This document shows positions 60,905 to 64,000 of a DNA stretch of 64,000 nt, piece by piece (position 1 is the stretch's first letter; every line of letters starts with the position of its first letter). Below the pieces are notes generated by a model. That model was not told the DNA's origin. It did no database searches and saw only the letters and a list, made by a program, of their open reading frames with translations. Where the stretch lies: assembly GCF_030378165.1 (NCBI RefSeq), contig NZ_CP119766.1, forward strand, positions 248,001 to 312,000, read 5' to 3'. Made by a program: the position numbers and the translations under genes. This DNA comes from Flavobacterium panacagri. Lineage in GTDB: Bacteria > Bacteroidota > Bacteroidia > Flavobacteriales > Flavobacteriaceae.

Positions 60905-60993
60905 TGCAGCAAATTTCTTCTTCCTAAAATCTTTACTTTTTATTTTCAGCCACAGATTATTTTTGGATTAAAAAGATTCTCTTATGATTAGTT

Positions 60994-61013
60994 AGACGCA
61001 CTGCAGTGCGTCT
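60994..61013. repeat. 20-bp perfect palindrome
   Basis: AGACGCACTGCAGTGCGTCT is a perfect even palindrome with no loop. It is followed by CTACAGC and is much more GC-rich than its surroundings. It resembles a dispersed flavobacterial GACGCACTGCAGTGCGTC repeat that I remember, though this window has one copy. Confidence 0.55.
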
Positions 61014-61088
61014 CTACAGCAAAAATCTTAGAACCTTTAAGAAAGACTTTGTACCTTTGCTACTTTGAACCTTTGCACCTATAAAATA

Positions 61089-61331
61089 ATGTCCAGAAAA
61101 ATAAAACTAATTTGGGATTTTCGCGGACCCGCTTCAGCTAAAACTGCTGAACACCATGAAATTCATTTGAAAGAATATATTGTAATCGAAAAACTACCTT
61201 TAAATATCACAGGTTTTTCAATCGTAAACGATATGCATGCAACCGCTTTTATGGTGGTTACAGATGAAAACATGATTCAAGTAAGAGATGCTTTGAAACC
61301 ACATCGAGGAGAGGTTTATAGTGATCAGTAA
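61089..61331 (+). CDS. Small conserved protein of unknown function
   Basis: The ATG at 61089 gives 80 residues (MSRKIKLIWDFRGPASAKTAEHHEIHLKEY...). The sequence is a compact alpha/beta mix with two histidines close together (AEHHEIHLKEY) and a DMHATAFMVVTDENMIQVRDALKPHRG end. No cysteines or export signal are present. I recognise no named family. A TACCTTTG element at 61052-61059, 30 bases upstream, is a plausible -7 box. An upstream TTG in frame lies in that promoter region and is not used. Confidence 0.65.
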   Translation: MSRKIKLIWDFRGPASAKTAEHHEIHLKEYIVIEKLPLNITGFSIVNDMHATAFMVVTDENMIQVRDALKPHRGEVYSDQ

Positions 61332-61332
61332 T

Positions 61333-61434
61333 CAGTTTTTTAGTGTTCAGAAAGTACTAAAATCCTGATTACTGAATACTTTTATAAATTATTCCATCAA
61401 TCAGTATTAGCATTTACTGAACACTAAAAAACTG
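61333..61434. repeat. 18-bp perfect inverted repeat between convergent genes
   Basis: CAGTTTTTTAGTGTTCAG (61333-61350) recurs inverted at 61417-61434 with 66 bases between. Phrases such as CTGATTACTGAATACTTT occur between the arms and again as ACCACTGAATACTTT after them. It lies between the 61089 gene and recQ and may act as a bidirectional terminator. Confidence 0.65.
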
Positions 61435-61452
61435 ACCACTGAATACTTTCTT

Positions 61453-63648
61453 TTAATTCGCTACTTCGCTAATAAACTTAATACGCATTAAACGTAATTC
61501 ATCAATATCATAATCACCATCAAATTCTTTTAGTGCGTCTTCGATTTTATCCGATTCTGATTCCATGAAGTAATCGTGAATTTCTTCCTGCTGATCATCA
61601 TCAAGCATATCATCAATCCAATATTTGATATTCAATTTGGTTCCAGAATATACGATTTGCTCCATTTCTTTAATTAAAGCATCCATAGTAAGACCTTTTG
61701 CAGAAGCAATGTCGTTCAATGGTAATTTTCGGTCGATATTCTGAATGATATATAATTTATTGGCAGAATTGACTCCTGTAGATTTTACAACTAAATCGTC
61801 TGGGCGAATAATATCATTATCCTCAACATAACGAGCAATTAAAGCCACGAATTCACTTCCGTATTTTTTAGCTTTTCCTTCACCAACACCGTGAATATTG
61901 TATAATTCCTGTATGGTTATTGGATATTTTAAAGCCATATCTTCAAGAGAAGGGTCCTGGAAAACTACAAATGGAGGAACTCCCAATTTTTTGGCGACTT
62001 TTTTACGAAGCTCGCGAAGCATTCCCGTAAGAACTTCATCGGCTGTACCGGAAGATTTACCTCCAGTCACAATAGTTTCATCGTCAGCTTCAGTATATTC
62101 ATGATCTTCAGACATCATAAACGAAACCGGGTTTTTGATAAAATCTAAACCTTCCTGAGTAATTTTAATCACTCCATATGTTTCAATGTCTTTTGACAAT
62201 AGTCCCGTTACCAAAACCTGTCTCAACAACGCCATCCAGTATTTTTCATCATGATCTGAACCTGAACCAAAATAAGGCTGTGTATCGGTTTTGTGTGCTT
62301 TAATAACCGCATTTATACGGCCAATTAAAGTAAATACAATTTCTTTTGATTTGTAAATGTGTTTGGTGTCGCGAACAATTTCGAGTAATTTAACCACTTG
62401 TTCTTTGGCTTCAACTTTACTTTTAGGATTGCGAACATTATCATCCATATCTGCTCCTTCTCCTGTTTCGCTGTCAAATTCTTCTCCGAAATAATGAAGA
62501 AGGAATTTTCTGCGTGACATTGAAGTTTCGGCGTAAGCCACCACTTCCTGCAAAAGAGCAAAACCAATTTCCTGCTCCGCAACTGGTTTTCCGGACATGA
62601 ATTTCTCCAGCTTTTCTACATCTTTATAAGAGTAATAAGCTAAACAATGTCCTTCTCCTCCATCACGGCCGGCACGACCGGTTTCCTGATAGTAACTCTC
62701 TAACGATTTAGGAATATCATGATGAATTACAAAACGAACGTCCGGTTTATCAATTCCCATTCCGAAAGCGATTGTTGCTACAACGACATCTACATCTTCC
62801 ATCAAAAACATATCCTGATGTTTGGCGCGGGTTTTAGCATCCAATCCTGCGTGATAAGGAACAGCGCTGATTCCGTTTACTTGTAAAACTTCGGCAATCG
62901 ATTCTACTTTTTTACGGCTTAAGCAGTAAATAATTCCGGATTTACCTTTATGCTGTTTGATAAATCGAATAATATCCGATTCAATATTTTTAGTTTTTGT
63001 ACGAACTTCATAATACAAGTTCGGTCTGTTGAATGATGCTTTAAAAGTGTTGGCATCAGACATGTCAAGGTTTTTCAGGATATCTTCCTGAACTTTTGGA
63101 GTCGCAGTTGCAGTTAAACCAATAATTGGCACTTTCCCCAATTGCTTAATAATATGTCTTAGATTTCTGTATTCCGGCCTAAAATCATGACCCCATTCTG
63201 AAATACAGTGGGCTTCATCGATTGCAACAAAAGAAATAGGCACACTTTGCAGGAAAGAGACATATTCTTCTTTAGTTAAAGATTCAGGGGCTACATACAA
63301 AAGCTTAGTTAATCCAGAAGTAATATCTTTTTTAACCTGAGCAATTTCTGTTTTGGTAAGAGATGAATTTAATACGTGTGCAATTCCATTTTCAGACGAA
63401 AGACTTCGAATGGCATCAACCTGGTTTTTCATCAAGGCAATCAGAGGAGAAACAACAATTGCCGTTCCGTCCTGAATTAAAGCGGGTAATTGATAACAAA
63501 GAGACTTTCCACCGCCGGTTGGCATAATTACGAAAGTATTCGTTTTACCTAAAATACTCGTAATGACTTGCTCCTGCAAGCCTTTAAATTGGCTAAAGCC
63601 GAAATACTTCTTTAATTCTTTATGTATTTCAATTTCGTTTGAATTCAT
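61453..63648 (-). CDS. recQ: RecQ-family DNA helicase lacking zinc-binding cysteines
   Basis: This 731-residue 3'-5' helicase has Walker A MPTGGGKSLCYQLPAL (G45-S49), DEAH box IDEAHCISEWGHDFRPEYR (D144-H147), motif V ATIAFGMGIDKPDVR and motif VI YYQETGRAGRDG. After the RecQ core, the zinc-binding region reads SMSRRKFLLHYFGEEF followed by SETGEGADMDDN: the serine at 378 and the loop to 404 replace the four cysteines of E. coli RecQ. The winged-helix region and an HRDC-like domain (about 530-620) follow, then an acidic C-terminal tail. It acts in recombination repair. Confidence 0.93.
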   Translation of the reverse strand: MNSNEIEIHKELKKYFGFSQFKGLQEQVITSILGKTNTFVIMPTGGGKSLCYQLPALIQDGTAIVVSPLIALMKNQVDAIRSLSSENGIAHVLNSSLTKTEIAQVKKDITSGLTKLLYVAPESLTKEEYVSFLQSVPISFVAIDEAHCISEWGHDFRPEYRNLRHIIKQLGKVPIIGLTATATPKVQEDILKNLDMSDANTFKASFNRPNLYYEVRTKTKNIESDIIRFIKQHKGKSGIIYCLSRKKVESIAEVLQVNGISAVPYHAGLDAKTRAKHQDMFLMEDVDVVVATIAFGMGIDKPDVRFVIHHDIPKSLESYYQETGRAGRDGGEGHCLAYYSYKDVEKLEKFMSGKPVAEQEIGFALLQEVVAYAETSMSRRKFLLHYFGEEFDSETGEGADMDDNVRNPKSKVEAKEQVVKLLEIVRDTKHIYKSKEIVFTLIGRINAVIKAHKTDTQPYFGSGSDHDEKYWMALLRQVLVTGLLSKDIETYGVIKITQEGLDFIKNPVSFMMSEDHEYTEADDETIVTGGKSSGTADEVLTGMLRELRKKVAKKLGVPPFVVFQDPSLEDMALKYPITIQELYNIHGVGEGKAKKYGSEFVALIARYVEDNDIIRPDDLVVKSTGVNSANKLYIIQNIDRKLPLNDIASAKGLTMDALIKEMEQIVYSGTKLNIKYWIDDMLDDDQQEEIHDYFMESESDKIEDALKEFDGDYDIDELRLMRIKFISEVAN

Positions 63649-63672
63649 TCTCTATATTAACTGTATTTTGTA

Positions 63673-63680
63673 TAAATTTG
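63673..63680 (+). promoter_or_regulatory. -7 element of the kpsF-type gene
   Basis: TAAATTTG matches TAnnTTTG, 54 bases before the TTG start of the isomerase gene. No well-spaced TTG at -33 is seen, so it is a weak call. Confidence 0.4.
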
Positions 63681-63734
63681 CAACACATAAAGATACAACT
63701 TTCTTTTATACATACAAATTTTAAATATTCTGAT

Positions 63735-64000
63735 TTGATCTCAAAAGAAAATATATTGGCGATAGCTAAAAAAACAATACTCTCTGAAAGTGAAGCAATT
63801 ACAAAACTAATTGATTTTCTGGACGAAAATTTCTACGAAGCAGTTCAGCGTATCTATGAAACCAAAGGCCGTCTAATCGTTACCGGAATCGGAAAAAGTG
63901 CCATCATTGCTCAAAAAATGGTTGCTACTTTTAACTCTACAGGAACACCATCAATGTTTCTGCATGCCGCAGAGGCCATTCATGGTGATTTGGGAATGAT
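63735..64000 (+). CDS. kpsF: KpsF/GutQ-family sugar-phosphate isomerase (partial, TTG start)
   Basis: The gene runs off the window end after 88 codons. The sequence MISKENILAIAKKTILSESE continues to KGRLIVTGIGKSAIIAQKMVATFNSTGTPSMFLHAAEAIHGDLGM, the SIS-domain start of arabinose-5-phosphate isomerase KpsF/KdsD, which makes the precursor of KDO for lipopolysaccharide. The conserved GIGKSAIIAQK and HAAEAIHGDLGM motifs are clear. There is no ATG or GTG in frame at the beginning. The TTG at 63735 gives the expected N-terminus, so it is taken as the start. Confidence 0.85.
   Translation, partial: MISKENILAIAKKTILSESEAITKLIDFLDENFYEAVQRIYETKGRLIVTGIGKSAIIAQKMVATFNSTGTPSMFLHAAEAIHGDLGM

Overview
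This window looks like a stretch of chromosome from a Flavobacterium species of the F. johnsoniae kind (phylum Bacteroidota). The evidence is the low GC content, A-rich start regions without Shine-Dalgarno motifs, promoters of the TTG-N19-TAnnTTTG type, SusC/SusD and HmuY families, many short lipoproteins, and the close protein resemblance to flavobacterial housekeeping genes. I see no prophage, insertion sequence, CRISPR array, integron or rRNA. The gene content is mostly core, with several small accessory clusters and an unusually rich set of dispersed intergenic repeats.

Layout. 1-6.1 kb: the end of a hydrolase, an ABM-domain protein, an RluF-type pseudouridine synthase, a secreted LamG-fold protein, then a three-gene operon (membrane protein, winged-helix regulator, frameshifted DUF4173-like membrane protein) with a duplicated 21-bp operator-like site, a structured RNA candidate, and a CorA transporter. 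6.5-13.8 kb: folD, ffh, and an MBOAT/SGNH/SGNH surface O-acylation operon. 14.1-18.3 kb: a haem-acquisition divergon (HmuY-like lipoprotein, TonB receptor, DUF6607-like protein). 18.4-23 kb: a SusC/SusD pair without an adjacent hydrolase. 23.3-34.9 kb: secreted proteins, argS, a second type of TonB receptor, cutC, fabH, an S9 peptidase and an ABC ATPase. 35-42.2 kb: OmpA and lipocalin lipoproteins, htpG, patatin, lipoproteins, a DUF5362-like protein. 42.3-42.6 kb: two identical tRNA-Thr(UGU) genes, each with its own promoter and terminator. 42.7-47.4 kb: manA, bcp, a queD-like gene and idi on the minus strand; exported MsrB and MsrA on the plus strand; a META lipoprotein. 47.8-54.6 kb: a TetR regulator and a complete TolC/HlyD/ABC exporter resembling E. 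coli CecR-YbhGFSR, with two identical palindromic operators. 54.6-64 kb: aminopeptidase P, quinone oxidoreductase, a SUKH/DUF6630-like pair, an FAD oxidoreductase, a RecQ that lacks the zinc-binding cysteines, and the start of a KpsF-type isomerase with a TTG start.

The items most worth following are: the paired operators of the winged-helix operon together with the G-tract frameshift in its last gene; the paired TetR operators; the structured RNA at 5.0-5.1 kb; a family of five centre-odd palindromes (27-33 nt) whose arms change in sequence but keep pairing; a long hairpin interrupted by a 27-bp module that also occurs near folD; and the zinc-less RecQ. No wholly new multi-gene system is obvious. 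All family assignments come from reading the sequences, not from database searches.
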